The position numbers were made by a program, and so were the translations under genes. This document shows, piece by piece, positions 35,241-46,800 of a DNA stretch of 64,000 bases (the stretch's first letter is position 1; each line of letters opens with the position of its first letter). The notes beneath the pieces are model-generated. The model was not told where the DNA came from. It worked only from the letters and a program-made list of their open reading frames with translations, and did no database searches. This stretch comes from Adiantum capillus-veneris. Its lineage: Eukaryota > Streptophyta > Polypodiopsida > Polypodiales > Pteridaceae. The DNA is taken from contig CM043964.1 of assembly GCA_014529385.2 (NCBI GenBank), positions 104,335,587 to 104,399,586 on the forward strand. The letters run 5' to 3'.

Positions 35241-36858
35241 TCCCATCCAAAAGGCTCTATGTAACATTTAATGGCATAGAAACTTATGTGTAGCGGAAAT
35301 TAGCATGAACATAGTGGGCATTTCATTAGAATAGATTCCTAATGAGAATTACAAGAGTGCTTGGGTGGAGAGAGCAACAAAAAGCATAACACCTACTTAG
35401 ATAGCATCGACAATACTTTCAAAAGAGAGAGAAATTAAGCTATTGACAACAAATGAGGACCGGATTTTCATGGAGCCGGTCCCCCCTCCAAAAGGCTTTG
35501 TATTATGGTTTCTCCCATCAAGAGAGACATTGTACAATACAATTCTTTGTGTTCCTTCAAGACTAGCTAGTGCAATGAAGATGGAAACTTCATGCACTAA
35601 GCAAAACACTTAACAAACACAACTTGAATTATCCCCGTTCTCAGACCCAAGACCTCACACACCTTTGAAGATGGTGAGAGCTAGCAGGGTATGAGAGTAG
35701 ATTGAGAGGAAGGAGTATCTTACGAGAAAGATGTACATCTCCTCACATAATCACTCGTATGTAGCATAGCTTAGCTTAGTAATTAGCTTGGTAGAGGAGA
35801 TGAGCATGCATTGAAGCTTGGCTCTTGGTTGGATTTGCATCCACATGCCAAGAGAGTGTTGATGTAGGCTTCTATCTCACAAGCTTAGAGTAGGTGATGA
35901 GTTCTCCATTAAAGCTTGGGAAGAGATAGTCTTCTCTTTCTTCACACATGAGCTTGTGTGAGTGTGTGTGTGATAATGCCTTGCAAAAATCAGCCCCCTC
36001 TCTCTCTTGGGCGAGCCCACTTGCTAATTGCTCTTGCTGAAGCCTCATTGGCCCTCCCCAAGTCAAGCCAATTACAATTAAGCAGCATAAGTGATAGCCT
36101 TCTGACATGTGTCCCCCTTTCCCCTTTTGTGAGAGCTTTAGGTAGCTAAATAATTAAACTAAACTCTCATTGGACCCCTTTGCCTCCTGGCCAATAGGAA
36201 TCAGGCAAGCCATGGGGCTCCTGAATGCTCATTGGACCCCTTGGGAGACCGCCCAATAGTCTTCTAGGAGACTTAATTCTCATTGGTTTCTTTTATTAAA
36301 TGTTTTTAAATTAATTAAACTAGATTTACTCTAGCTTAATTGTCATTGGTCCACTTCAAGGGTCATCCAATAGAAATTGGGCACACCTTGTGGGCATCTG
36401 GCCTAGGGAGCTGACATGTGTCCCTCATTCCCTTTGTGTAAAGGGAGCCTGTGCGTGTGTGTGTGTGTGTGTGTGTAGCTTTCTCTCTCATCCCCTACCT
36501 TTAGGGCTCGCCCCCTCCCATGTAGGGATGTGCAAAGACTTTTAGGGCACACACAAAGCATCAAATTTTCCCTAGGGTTGACCTTTGGACACAACCTTTG
36601 AATTTTGGAACCTTAGCATTTTGGAAGTCTTAATGGGCTGAACCTTAGGGTCTTTTTAGCCCATTGTTGCACATGGCTCTTTTGCAGATGGCCTCCCCTT
36701 TGGATCCCTACTGTGGCCGGTCTGCTAGCTTAGTCAGTGTTCTACATTTTTCTCCCCTGGCACTTCCCCACATTAAATGATCAGTTTAATATGAGAAAAT
36801 CATTTAGGAGAATTGGATATTGATTATTATGACACTCTAACTCTTCTTTAGGAAATGG
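35241..36858. other. Interior of the LTR element with CCAAT inverted motifs
   Basis: No gene is supported. CATTGG and CCAATAG pairs, about 20 bp apart, recur at about 36170, 36222 and 36346, with a CATTGG alone at about 36274. A (GT)n run lies at 36453-36476. Confidence 0.45.
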
Positions 36859-38148
36859 TTATGGGATATAGTCCCTATCCTCCATAGCTTGCTCTAAGAT
36901 ACATTCCTCACATTTCAAGCTACCACATTGTGAAGCTCCACACATCCACAGTTCTTTAGGCTTACCTAACCAAGCTGGAAGTTTTGATCCTGCTACTGTG
37001 GCGGAATCAAACTCCTCAACCGATGTTCTCGTCACATCCCTGTAGCTATGGTCCCTCAAGTTTATCTTTGTTATGGTTTCCATATGTCTCAGGTATATAT
37101 GGTCATAACCCCAATCTTGGACCATTTTCAATTGTCGCATGAATGGTCTTCCCAGAATGATTTCATAGTTGTTCTTCTTGCCAAAGTCAACAACAACAAA
37201 AGTGTGTTCATATTCAATGTCACAAGAAGTAACAATTACTTTTTCTAGCAGTCCTAGGGGCTTTTCCTTGTGTCCGTCTGCAAGCTGCAAGGTCATTCGT
37301 GTGGATATCAAGGCAGGTTTTCCCCATTTTTTCCAAACCTCTTTGGTTGCAATGGCCACACCAGCTCCACTGTCAAGGATTGCCATGGTTTGTACACCAT
37401 TGAATTCCACACGAAGGGTGGTGTTTCCATCTTCTCCCTCATAATACTCGCCTACCTTGTTTAATGGCACTAGCCTAGTATTTAGTTGAGGCATTTCAAG
37501 CTCTTTGATGCCTTCCTCGATTTGAGTCATTGGGGTTTTTACACCAAATTTCTCTAGACATTTACCCACATTAGCCCACATGTTTGTTCTTATTCTGAGC
37601 AACTCGGCTAACATTATTGTACAGGTGACTGGGTTAGATAGAATATCTACTAGCCCCTTTGAATCGATGGCCTTGTTGGGAGACAGTCTCTTTGATGGGA
37701 CTGCAACCACATCTGACTTGGTCTCGTACTCTCCCATGTAGGACGGTAGTGTTCTTAGCGAATGGGGTTGACTATCCATAGATTGTACAGATCCTTTGCC
37801 GCCCCAACACGATTGCACGTCTAGATTCATTTGAGATCCAGTCTCAAATTCCTCTATTGGTGGTAGAAACACTCCTCGTTCATCACCAGTCTTGTCTACT
37901 CGTCTTCTTAGGTCATCGGATTCATTGGCCTCTCTGACTTGTTTCCACAACTCGTCAAGACCATCTATCTCTTTACAATCCTCAGGTATAGCTTGGTGAA
38001 ATCCCTCGGAAGAGTTATCCGTGGTATTCAGTACTATCCTTGGTTCTAATGTTGGGTCTTTGAGGTTTGTTCTGTGCTCATGACTAGAATCTGGCTCTTT
38101 TAGTTCCTGGTTTGGTGGGATTACTTGTGTAGGCATGACGCGAATCAC
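36859..38148 (-). pseudogene. Retropepsin-like protease region of the 12.9-kb element
   Basis: A 429-codon minus-strand frame has ILDSGAGVAIATKEVW at about residues 257-272, the D-S/T-G active site of a clan AA retropepsin, then IILGRPFM about 75 residues later, matching the conserved I-L-G-R/D C-terminal motif. A Cys-rich tail (CGASQCGSLKCEEC) follows. The frame continues upstream without change of phase through a TGA at about 38170 and a TAG at about 38728 into the zinc-finger part of Gag. Gag-protease was therefore one reading frame, now interrupted by nonsense codons. The protease core itself looks intact. Confidence 0.8.
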
Positions 38149-38169
38149 ATCCTCAGGTTTTGCAACTGG

Positions 38170-39120
38170 TCATTCTAGTAAAGATTGGGCTGTTTGAATC
38201 ATTTTATGGCACATTTCAAACCTTTGCTTTTCTAGTTCCGTATAGGGATATGTCATCCACCTTTGTTCTTGGGTTTGATTGTTTTTTAGCCTCGCATCAT
38301 AGGCTTTCAAGAGGGCATCTAAGGTCTCATTAACCTTATCTACCAACACAGATCCTCCTGAACTAGCACTTCTCGGTTTCTCATCCGTGGATGGTTCTTC
38401 TTGAGGTTCAACCATCTGTGTAAGAGAAGGTGCCTCCTTTTCCTCATGTTGTTTTATCTTCTCCTCAGCTTCAGTCAGCTTCTCAGCTAGGGATTTTTGC
38501 TCTCGTTCCCTGCGTGCTTTCATCCTAGTCTTTCTAGCTTTCCAACTGTTTCGTTTGCTCTTGGTTTTCTCACTAGGTGCATCTGTCTTTGGTCCATCAT
38601 CTGTCTTTGGACTCGTGTCACTTTCCGTGTTCTTTGTCTCTGGATTCTCATCAGCTTTCTTTTGAGCTTGTGCTCTCATAACCACTTGAACTGGTACAAC
38701 ATTTTCACTTTCTGAGCTACTTGGGAGCTAAACAATCCCTGATACATTTGTCGTGATTTTCCTGATTTGATTTGGTTTTTTCGGGCAATCGGGGATCAAG
38801 TGAGTGATGCCACACTCAAGACAATAGGCATTTACTTCAGTGATCTTCGTATGAGGACATTGTTTGACCAAGTGGTTGTCACGACTTTTGTGACAATCTG
38901 TCTCTGGTTGAGGAGATTCTTTTAGCATTTCCTCTTGGCTATAAGCAAGCTTTGACCTAGATAAACCGCTATTTGCAATGAATCGCAATGTCCTTTCGTC
39001 CATTTCATACCTTTTGTCTTTCGACTGAAACCCAGGAGGTGGAGGTTGTACCGGCCTCACCACTCCATGTGTTTCTCTCACATTTTTTTGCTCCGAAGGG
39101 TTGTGCTCATTTGTTTGCAC
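38170..39120 (-). pseudogene. Gag C-terminal region with zinc-knuckle-like motif and charged coiled-coil segment
   Basis: The minus-strand frame from 39120 includes CHKSRDNHLVKQCPH and CLECGITHLIPDC (a C-x2-C-x3-H-x4-C variant of the CCHC knuckle). It continues after a TAG at about 38728 into a very charged segment (KARREREQKSLAEKLTEAEE) predicted to be coiled coil. Knuckles bind genomic RNA in Gag proteins. The frame is shared with the protease downstream. On its N-terminal side Gag is split by a 0.6-kb insertion. Confidence 0.7.
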
Positions 39121-39706
39121 ACTGCACGAAGGCTCAGCTGGACGAGGGTAGAGTTAAAATGAGAGTCGGGAGCAGGCTATCGCTTGAAGGCGGGGTAACC
39201 TACCTCTAAACTTTGCACCATGCGCCTCCTTAATGAGCATCATTTCTATTTTCATAACCTTTGATGGATCATATTGCATGAGAATCTAAGTCCATTCATT
39301 GTGTTTACAATGGTTGTCCTTGTGTGAGCACAACCCACGTGTCCTTTTGGAGTTATCGTTAGGCGTCAGACATGGATCGCCGTCGGGGTTGGCATCACCA
39401 TCTCTAAATAGGAGAAACAGATTGACCTTGCCTTCTTTTGCGATCTTGCTCTCAACCACCTCTCTCGATCTTGCTCTTAGTGACCTCCAAAGCTTTGAGT
39501 CTAGTAGTGTCACGTCGTCATTGCCCTTGCCTTTGCCTTTTTGTGACCTTGCTCTCAGTCACCTCTCACCATCGTGCTCTCAGCGATCTCCAAAGATTTG
39601 CGTCTATTGTTACTTTCCTCATCCCCATCCACCTCGGTGGAATTCTCTCTCTCTCTCTCTCTCCCTCTTTCTTTTTCTCTTGCGACATTCTAGCACCTTG
39701 TAGCGA
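39120..39706. mobile_element. CACTA-like insertion inside Gag, related to the element at 29.6 kb
   Basis: Starts CACTGCACGAAGGCTCAGCTGG-like at 39120, exactly as at 29587. It stays closely similar to the other copy through a CT-rich end at about 39680, then diverges. A CACCTTGTAGCG string at about 39695-39706 resembles the CACTA right terminus, so this may be an internally deleted copy. It interrupts the Gag frame: upstream Gag runs into it and ends at 39566, and Gag resumes at 39120. A short target duplication is not obvious. Confidence 0.6.
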
Positions 39707-40962
39707 AGTTTGTTGTCCAAGCTTTGGCCTTAAAACTCCTATTGGTCTTGGCGCATTCCCCGTAATGTATCTAGGTGGAGTAGGTGCTTCTGGAACAGGT
39801 TGTACATACCTCTCCCTAGCATTTTCCATGCTATAATAGCACTCTTCCCCCGTATGGTTCGTCCATTTTCTCTCAATTTCACACCACTTCGGCTCTCCCG
39901 AATCAGACCTTACAAGAGGAATCAACCTCTTGACCAAGTCGTCGATAAGCTTTTCTTGATGAATAGGTGCCATTGGCTTGGCAATGGACTCACTTATCTG
40001 TGAAACACTGTGCTGAGAGGATGTGTCATCTCCTTGACTCTTTAAGTCCGTTTCTTTGTATGCCTCACAGTTATTCACTAGATAAAGAGCTTCTTTGATC
40101 AACTCGTTTAGCGTCATCCTCCTTATCATATGCAGATCCTTCTGAAGGCCCTCATTTCTCATTCCCTGGATAAAGATCAACATCAGTCGTGCTTGTGTAG
40201 GTAATTCCGCTCTCGGACAGAGCTTAACATATCTCTTGAGTCGTAATGATGCTTTGCGTACTAATTCATTCTCTTTCTGTTTGAATCTATGGATTTATGA
40301 GGCATGTTGTGAGCAATGCCTTTTGGTGAGAATTCTTCAATAAACTCCTCAAACAGCTCATCTAGGGTCTCAAAATACCATATTTCCACCAAGTCGAACC
40401 AAGTATCTGCATCATCTTCTAGAGTCAATCCAAATCCTGCAAACTGTGTCGCAAAATCTGAAACTTCCTCTGCTCTAATCACTCTTCTAAAAGCCGCTAC
40501 GTGATATCTCGGATCTTCATCTCCGGAGTATTTTCTGTTTATCCATTTCTGGACTTGGGATGGTCTAACTCGTCGATTGTCTACAAGTCTAACAAGAGAC
40601 TCTCCCAATCCTTCTCTCGTTATCGCCCTTGAAGGGAATCCTGGTGGCTCTCTTCTTGGAATTCTTATAGGAATTCTCGTGTTTGGTGGAGACATTTGTG
40701 GTCCTTCATTGACCAAATATTCACCGCTTTCTAGTACAGTCTGTGGATTTGTGCTTTCTACAACTCTGTATTCTCGTCCATACTTGTCGACAACTATAGA
40801 TCTCCATTGACAGTCGACTCCATATGTGTAGACATATAAGAGCTTGTAATCCGTTATCTCTTCTAGGTATGGATCTGAGCACCTATAAAGATTGACCTCA
40901 TTGTCATCAATGTATCTATATAGTCCTTCACTCTCATGACCAATCATCCAAACTCTCAACAA
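39707..40962 (-). pseudogene. Gag (retrotrans_gag-type) of the 12.9-kb element
   Basis: Starting at 40962 the minus-strand frame contains PSQVQKWINRKYSGDEDPR and LTLEDDADTWFDLVE, then TLDELFEEFIEEFSP, the helical core of plant retroelement Gag (A..WF...L...I..W..F...F). After a frameshift near 40285 it continues with KASLRLKRYVKLCPRAELP and FIQGMRNEGLQKDL, the typical C-terminal part of the Gag capsid domain. It assembles the particle that packages element RNA. The frameshift and the CACTA-like insertion make it non-functional. Confidence 0.82.
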
Positions 40963-42871
40963 GATGGGTCTTTATCAATTGCAAGTTTGGAAGATCCATT
41001 GTGGGAGGATATTCCTCTATCGTCGGGATCTCCAAGCTTGTGTAAGCTGCGTTTGAATCTAGGGTAGACATGATTTCTCCGCTTAAGAGATTTTTCTTGG
41101 TTCAAGTAGACTTAGTCCACTATGTTCAAGTGCTTTGGTTAGGGAAAAGTCGAAACTATGTCCAAAACCGCAACCGTTTCGTCACAATTCTCGCAAATTG
41201 TCGCTTTTAGACACCCCTAACTTATGGATGAATTTTGAGGCCTTAAACGATGTTTGCACTAAGATCTGTTGAGCCGCTCTCAAGCTACGTTTTGATATAA
41301 AAACTTTTCCGATCCGATACCGTTTGTGAAAGTTATGGCCAAAACAGTGAAATGCAGTTTGGACTGGTCAAAATGAGTCCAAACTCAATTTTGAAAAAAG
41401 ATTTGGGATCTCTGTGACACTGTGAACGCTCCTGTATGGTCAAAATTACAGTTGGGCCCTAAAACTGGCCTAGAGACATCCTACGCGTAGTATGTCTATA
41501 TGCTCAGAATTTAACAAAATTTGGTCCAAAGACTCCCCTTAAGTCCAGCAACACAATGGTATGCTCAGATTTTCATTTGGATTTAAAAATGGCCTTGAGA
41601 CATCCTACGTATAGGATGTATTTTTGCTCAGAATGACTTGAAATTTTCACCCTAGCTTCTCCTTGATGTCAGCAACCCAGTGGTATGCTCAGATTTTGGT
41701 TTGGATTTCAAAAGTCCCAAATTTTAGATGTTCTTTCCTTTTGTCAGTCACAAGTACTAAAGTCCGCTTTGAACCCAATTTTCTCACCCAAATGAGATGA
41801 AATTTATCACATGCACTCAATATAACATTTAGAACATGCCTATGGAGTCATCCTATGGTTTGGTCTCAAAATTAGGCCTTGGACACAATTTGGGTAGGAT
41901 GTCTGGCAATTCTCGTCTTTTGGCTTTGATCTGTCAAAATTTGGTCAAATTTCCACTTTCCAGGTGAAAATAGGGTAAAACCTACCTTCTAAACACACTG
42001 GTAACCTCAGATTTTCAAAATTTCCACCAGATCACCCTGTAGACATCCTATGCGTAGGATGTCTACTATTGATTTTTTGAGACTGAAGTGTCCCTGATGC
42101 TTCCTTATGCTGTCAGAAAGTTCACGTATGCTTCACAAAAACATGCAAAAATCACTCAATTTAAGCCTTTTCTGCAATTTTGCGTTTTCTGACTCCGCCT
42201 TTTGGCTTTTGGTCAACAAAAATAGGGAAAAACACTCAAGTCAATATGTTACTAGGGTAAAACCTACCCTCTGAAAACACTGGTCAACTTAGAATTTCAA
42301 CATTTGGTCTCCAGAATCCCCTTGAGACATCCTACGCGTAGGATGTCTATGTTTACAAAATTGCAGGTTTTCTTCACAGAACCCTTGCAAATGCTCTTTT
42401 ATATGCACAACATCATTCAGTCATACAAAAATATCCACAAAAGCTTGTTTAATGCATTTTTACCCTCAAAAGCACACTTTTCCGTGATTTCAAATGCAAT
42501 CAATCACTTTAGCAAATAATTCAGTGATGAATAGCTCTAGATCAGAATCGGGTCACTTACCTAAAGCTACTCCTACAAATCATATGGGGTTTTGCATCTA
42601 TGAGTAGAAAAACACTTCACTGCCACACACGGACTAGTAAACGCTTTTATCACCTCACAAATCACTCGACCACCAACAACTACTCTAATCCACAAAGCCT
42701 AACTAAACGTATCTAGTCGCAGACCCTCGGCAAGACACATGCTTCCTGGCTATCCACTTGATCACGGAATATCCTCTTCCGGATCCACTTGAGAAAAACG
42801 CTTTCTTTAGCCGAAACTAAATCAAGCAACCATCACACGAGTGTCAGTAGGAAACCTACTTAGGTCCTTGT
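40963..42871 (-). promoter_or_regulatory. Long 5' leader of the 12.9-kb element with repeated palindromes
   Basis: Non-coding leader between primer binding site and Gag. A 22-bp palindrome (GACATCCTACG joined to its reverse complement) is perfect at 42326-42347. It has one to a few changes at 41475-41496, 41599-41620 and 42042-42063, and a one-armed version at 41882-41903. Spacings are 124, 283, 160 and 284 bp. Flanking text with GGTATGCTCAGATTTT and TTTGG is also repeated, so the palindrome sits in diverged repeats. Confidence 0.8.
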
Positions 42872-42872
42872 G

Positions 42873-42890
42873 TCCCCGGCAGCGGCGCCA
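42873..42890 (-). other. Primer binding site of the 12.9-kb element
   Basis: Minus strand reads TGGCGCCGCTGCCGGGGA, one base after the LTR end. The form (TGGCGCCGnTGCCGGGGA) is well known from plant Ty3/gypsy elements of the Tat/Athila kind. I do not assign the tRNA. Confidence 0.85.
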
Positions 42891-42891
42891 A

Positions 42892-43849
42892 TGTTGGACG
42901 GGAAGCTACTCACACACCCATGAAGTGCATGCAAACACTACCTAGATCAACATAATGTCAATCGAGGACACAGATGACACGATAGGCACACGGAGTAAAT
43001 CTCTTTAGCTTGTCAGGCTGAGATCATCCTACACATACAACACTCTAGAAGGCCAACTAAAACACAATCAAGAACCTCACTGCTCTCAACTACACCACCT
43101 AGCCACATACACACATGCGGAAGGTAAGTCACCAAATCATTCCAGATTCATACGAAATTTAAGGAACACCATCCCCGCACTAGGATACACCTGTCCCTAA
43201 GCTTCTACAGTCCAAACCCTCACTCTAAACTCATATGCGGAAAACGCGTAGGATGACGGAGCCGAATTTCGAAAGTGCCCGAAACTGAAATTTATGAGTA
43301 CCTACGCGTAGCTTATGTCGCCATGATTCTATAGACTACTAGCACGCAGAAAACAGACATCGTTTGATACACTTACGGACACAAATAGCTCGTAGATGCG
43401 TTGGCGTGTGCGCTTCGTCTCACGTGGAATGCTTGGCGTCGTCGTGTAGCTCTCCTCAAGCCTACAACAATGGTGCACTCGGATCTCTAATGTGTTGAGC
43501 AAGCCGGGCGTAGCGGGAGGATGAAGCTCACGCTCACTCTCTTTCTCTCTCACACACAGTAGACGGCAGCGCTAAAGTTTGATTATGATAAAATTCTTTT
43601 CTACAAAATGACCTAGGTACCTTATATACTAAGGCTACCTTAGGTTTAACCAAAAATGGGGTTAGAAGGGTCAAATGGATTTGTATTTACAATCTGGAAG
43701 TGCCATTGCACCCCGGCTTCTGAAACTAGAATAACTACTCATTACAAATGACGTTTATAGTCATAATCCGCAGCATTTCATAACTCGCAAAAGATAAGAC
43801 TTTGGTACGAAACTTTGAGTATGTTGTGTTGTTGACCCAACAATCAACA
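42892..43849 (-). repeat. Right LTR (5' LTR) of the 12.9-kb element
   Basis: Direct repeat of 30981-31936. Contains ACGCGTAGGATG and CCTACGCGTAG half-sites related to the leader palindrome at about 43247 and 43303; these are mutated at CpG in the other LTR. Confidence 0.93.
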
Positions 43850-46800
43850 TTCGATAGCTCCAATGGCATCGCCGTCGCACTTTGAGGCAGAGGATGACCA
43901 CATGCTCGACATGTGTGATGAGTTACTAGCTTATGTGTGCGATGTGTGCGACAAGGATTGTCTGCCCTGCACTAAACAGACTATCGAAAAGGAGGATAAA
44001 TTGATGGCGAGTGCCCGAACACCTCTTTACAATAGTGCATGGTACTCGGTGCTGCGAGCATCGTTGGAAGTCCTCAATTTGCATGAAAAATTTGGTTGGA
44101 GTAATGCAAGTGTCGATGCACTACTTCTGTAAGTATGGAATATGGCTTTTATATACTCTGAACTCGCTTTATCATGCCGTCTTCTAGCAATTATATTACT
44201 AATACGCTTGTTTGTTGCAGTTTGATGGGCAAAATGTTGCCAGAAGATCATCACATGCCTCCAGATCGTCGACGAGCTAGATTGTATGTCACTGCACTTG
44301 GAATGGAGTATGAGCGCGTCCATGCGTGTGTCAATGATTGCATGCTATACCACAATGAGCACGCACATTCTACCTCATGTCCCGTGTGTGGGAAGGCATG
44401 ATACAAGACCGGAGTGAGTGGGGTGCACCTACCCCGCAAGGTATTGAGACATTCTCCATTAATTCCTCACATCTAACACATGTTTAAAAGCAGGTCTATC
44501 GTGGAGCTTCTAGCGTGGAACGCCAGCCACCGCTCAAATGATGAAATGATACGTGTCCCAGCTGATTCACTTGCATGGAGGCACATTGAAACTCAATGGC
44601 TAGAGTTTGGGTTGTAGAGGCTCGACACTTGAGGCTTGGGTTAGCAAGTGATGGTGTCAACCCCTTCGGAACTAAGTCTAGTTCATGGAGCACTTGGCCT
44701 GTGGTGATCGTCAACTACAATATTCCACCATGGAAGACAACCAAAAAGGGAAATATACTTCTTTCCTTACCTTTGCCAGCAAAGTAAAAAGTGTCAAATA
44801 TTGATGTCTCCCTCGAGCCCCTCATCAAGGAGTTCGAGGAGTTATGGAGAGGCATTCCTGTTGTCGATGTCTCACTTGCAAAGGGCGGGAGAGAGTCCAT
44901 TGTGAGGGGAATCCTTATATGGACTATGCACGACTATCTTGGACTTGGAGAGATTTCTGGTAGCCCCACTTCCTCTATCTGTCTCTCTATCTTCTCCTCT
45001 CTCCTTCTAGTTCACTCATCTCTCTAACGATATGATATGTATGGAGGGTTGTCCACATTGGGGTAGAATGCATGTCCTACTTGCGGGCCATCGTTGGTGA
45101 CGGAGAGGCCTGATTCCTTGCGCAAGGTAATCTATCCAAACAACCATCATTTCTTACCCCAAGGGCATAACAAGCACAAGGCTCTAACAAATGGAAAGAC
45201 CCCTATAAAGCTCACGATGGAAGATTGGCAAACCATTTGAAGAGAACATCAAAACAACAATCCGGATCCATGTCCTCCACCAAAAGGTATGTCAATGTAT
45301 TATATATTTTTAAGGCTTCCATAATGGAAGAACTTAAAAATACAACTTGGATCTCATGCACATATTCAAGAATGTAGCTCAAACACTATGGTACCACATT
45401 AATGGCAAGAAGGACTCTTTGGGTGCGAGGGAGGATTTGAGGCTTTTAAAAGGTCTTGTCATCTCTTCTACTCCACGTTATGCCCCAAATGGAAACATTG
45501 TTCTTTCTAAGGCACCATGGATGCTAGCCAACGAAGAATTAGACAAGGTAAAGGGTACCATTGCCTCTATTCTCACACCAAAAAGATACATGAGGTTGCT
45601 AAAGGGAGTTTTCATAAAAGAGAAGAAGGGTGACAGCATTCAATTGTATGGGTTGAAGTCCCATGATTGGTAGAAGATGCTTCATGTAATCTTCATACTC
45701 CCTATTCTATCTATATTCTGTGTGTATCACTTTCACTCACTTTCCCTTCTCTTGATTTACATTGTAGTTCATTCTGTCAGTAGGTATGTGTATATATCAG
45801 GACAAGAAAGTCAAGGACTCTACTTTCAGACTAGGAGAGCTAGTAAGGTATACCACAAGACTCCACTCAACTACACCTTTTTTATGTACACAATAATTTC
45901 AACTAGCACTTAGTGTATCCTTGTGTATTTTCTTGCAGATTTGTGAGCTCCAAGGAAATCGAAATAGATGCTATACCTGTTGCTCAAACACTTACAACAG
46001 AAACTGTGTGTGCCATTGAAGATGCATTTTCTCCATTGGTCCTTCTTAGTCAAATTCACCTCTTTGTTCACGTGCTGGAGGAGATCGCTATATGTGGAGT
46101 AGTGCATGCACGATGGATGTTCTTCTTAGAGCGGTTTTTAAAGACTCTCAAAGATTTTGTGCAGTTACGGTCTCAACCAGAGGCATGTATGGCAGAACGG
46201 TGGATCATTTAAGAGGCATTTGTTTACATATTAGAGTATTTGGGACAAGTTGATCCTTCAATGCTTCGCATGTGGTCATAGGAGTAAGATGCAAGGATGA
46301 CTTCACACTTGCCAAGTGAAAAGGGGAAACTAATTAACATAGATATGAATCTATCCCGAGTGGTCAATAACTTTTGTATTCTCAATGAAAAGATTATGAC
46401 CAAGTTGGTGGACTTGTGGACATTGGCAAAGGCAAGGCGTTTGCAAGAGAGAGAAGCATGGACACAAACACATGGAGGAAGGAGGGCACCCCAGTGATTA
46501 GACACCTTGCATGTTTCCCAGATCTCATTAGTACAGAGTGGATTCATTAGAGAATGACCAGGGCAAAAGCGCGTGGAGAAGACATCACCATCAAAAAATG
46601 GGAGTATGCACGAGGCTGCGTACCAAAGGTAGAGTATTCATATATTGTAATTTTGTTTCTTGAAATTATCTTTAATATGTATTTGGTAAAAGATATTTTT
46701 CTATCTTTTAGTGCCGTTTCTTTAACTCTATGTGGTCAAAGGGTCGTCACTTACATACGTGCCACATTCACAAGCGTAGAACCACCATGGATTGTGCCAT

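Larger units (their letters stand above)
30981..43849 (-). mobile_element. 12.9-kb LTR retroelement with Gag and protease but no visible pol, inserted in a CACTA gene
   Basis: Two direct repeats of 956 and 958 bp (30981-31936 and 42892-43849), each TG...CA with TGTTG/CAACA ends, bound the element. Internal features place it on the minus strand: a primer binding site next to the right LTR, a polypurine tract next to the left LTR, and Gag then protease in the right order. No RT or integrase motif is visible between the protease (36859) and the polypurine tract, so it resembles non-autonomous LARD/TR-GAG elements. Flanks TTTGG (30976-30980) and TTCGA (43850-43854) align with GTTGG at 62252-62256 of the uninterrupted CACTA copy, consistent with a mutated 5-bp target duplication. 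Confidence 0.88.
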
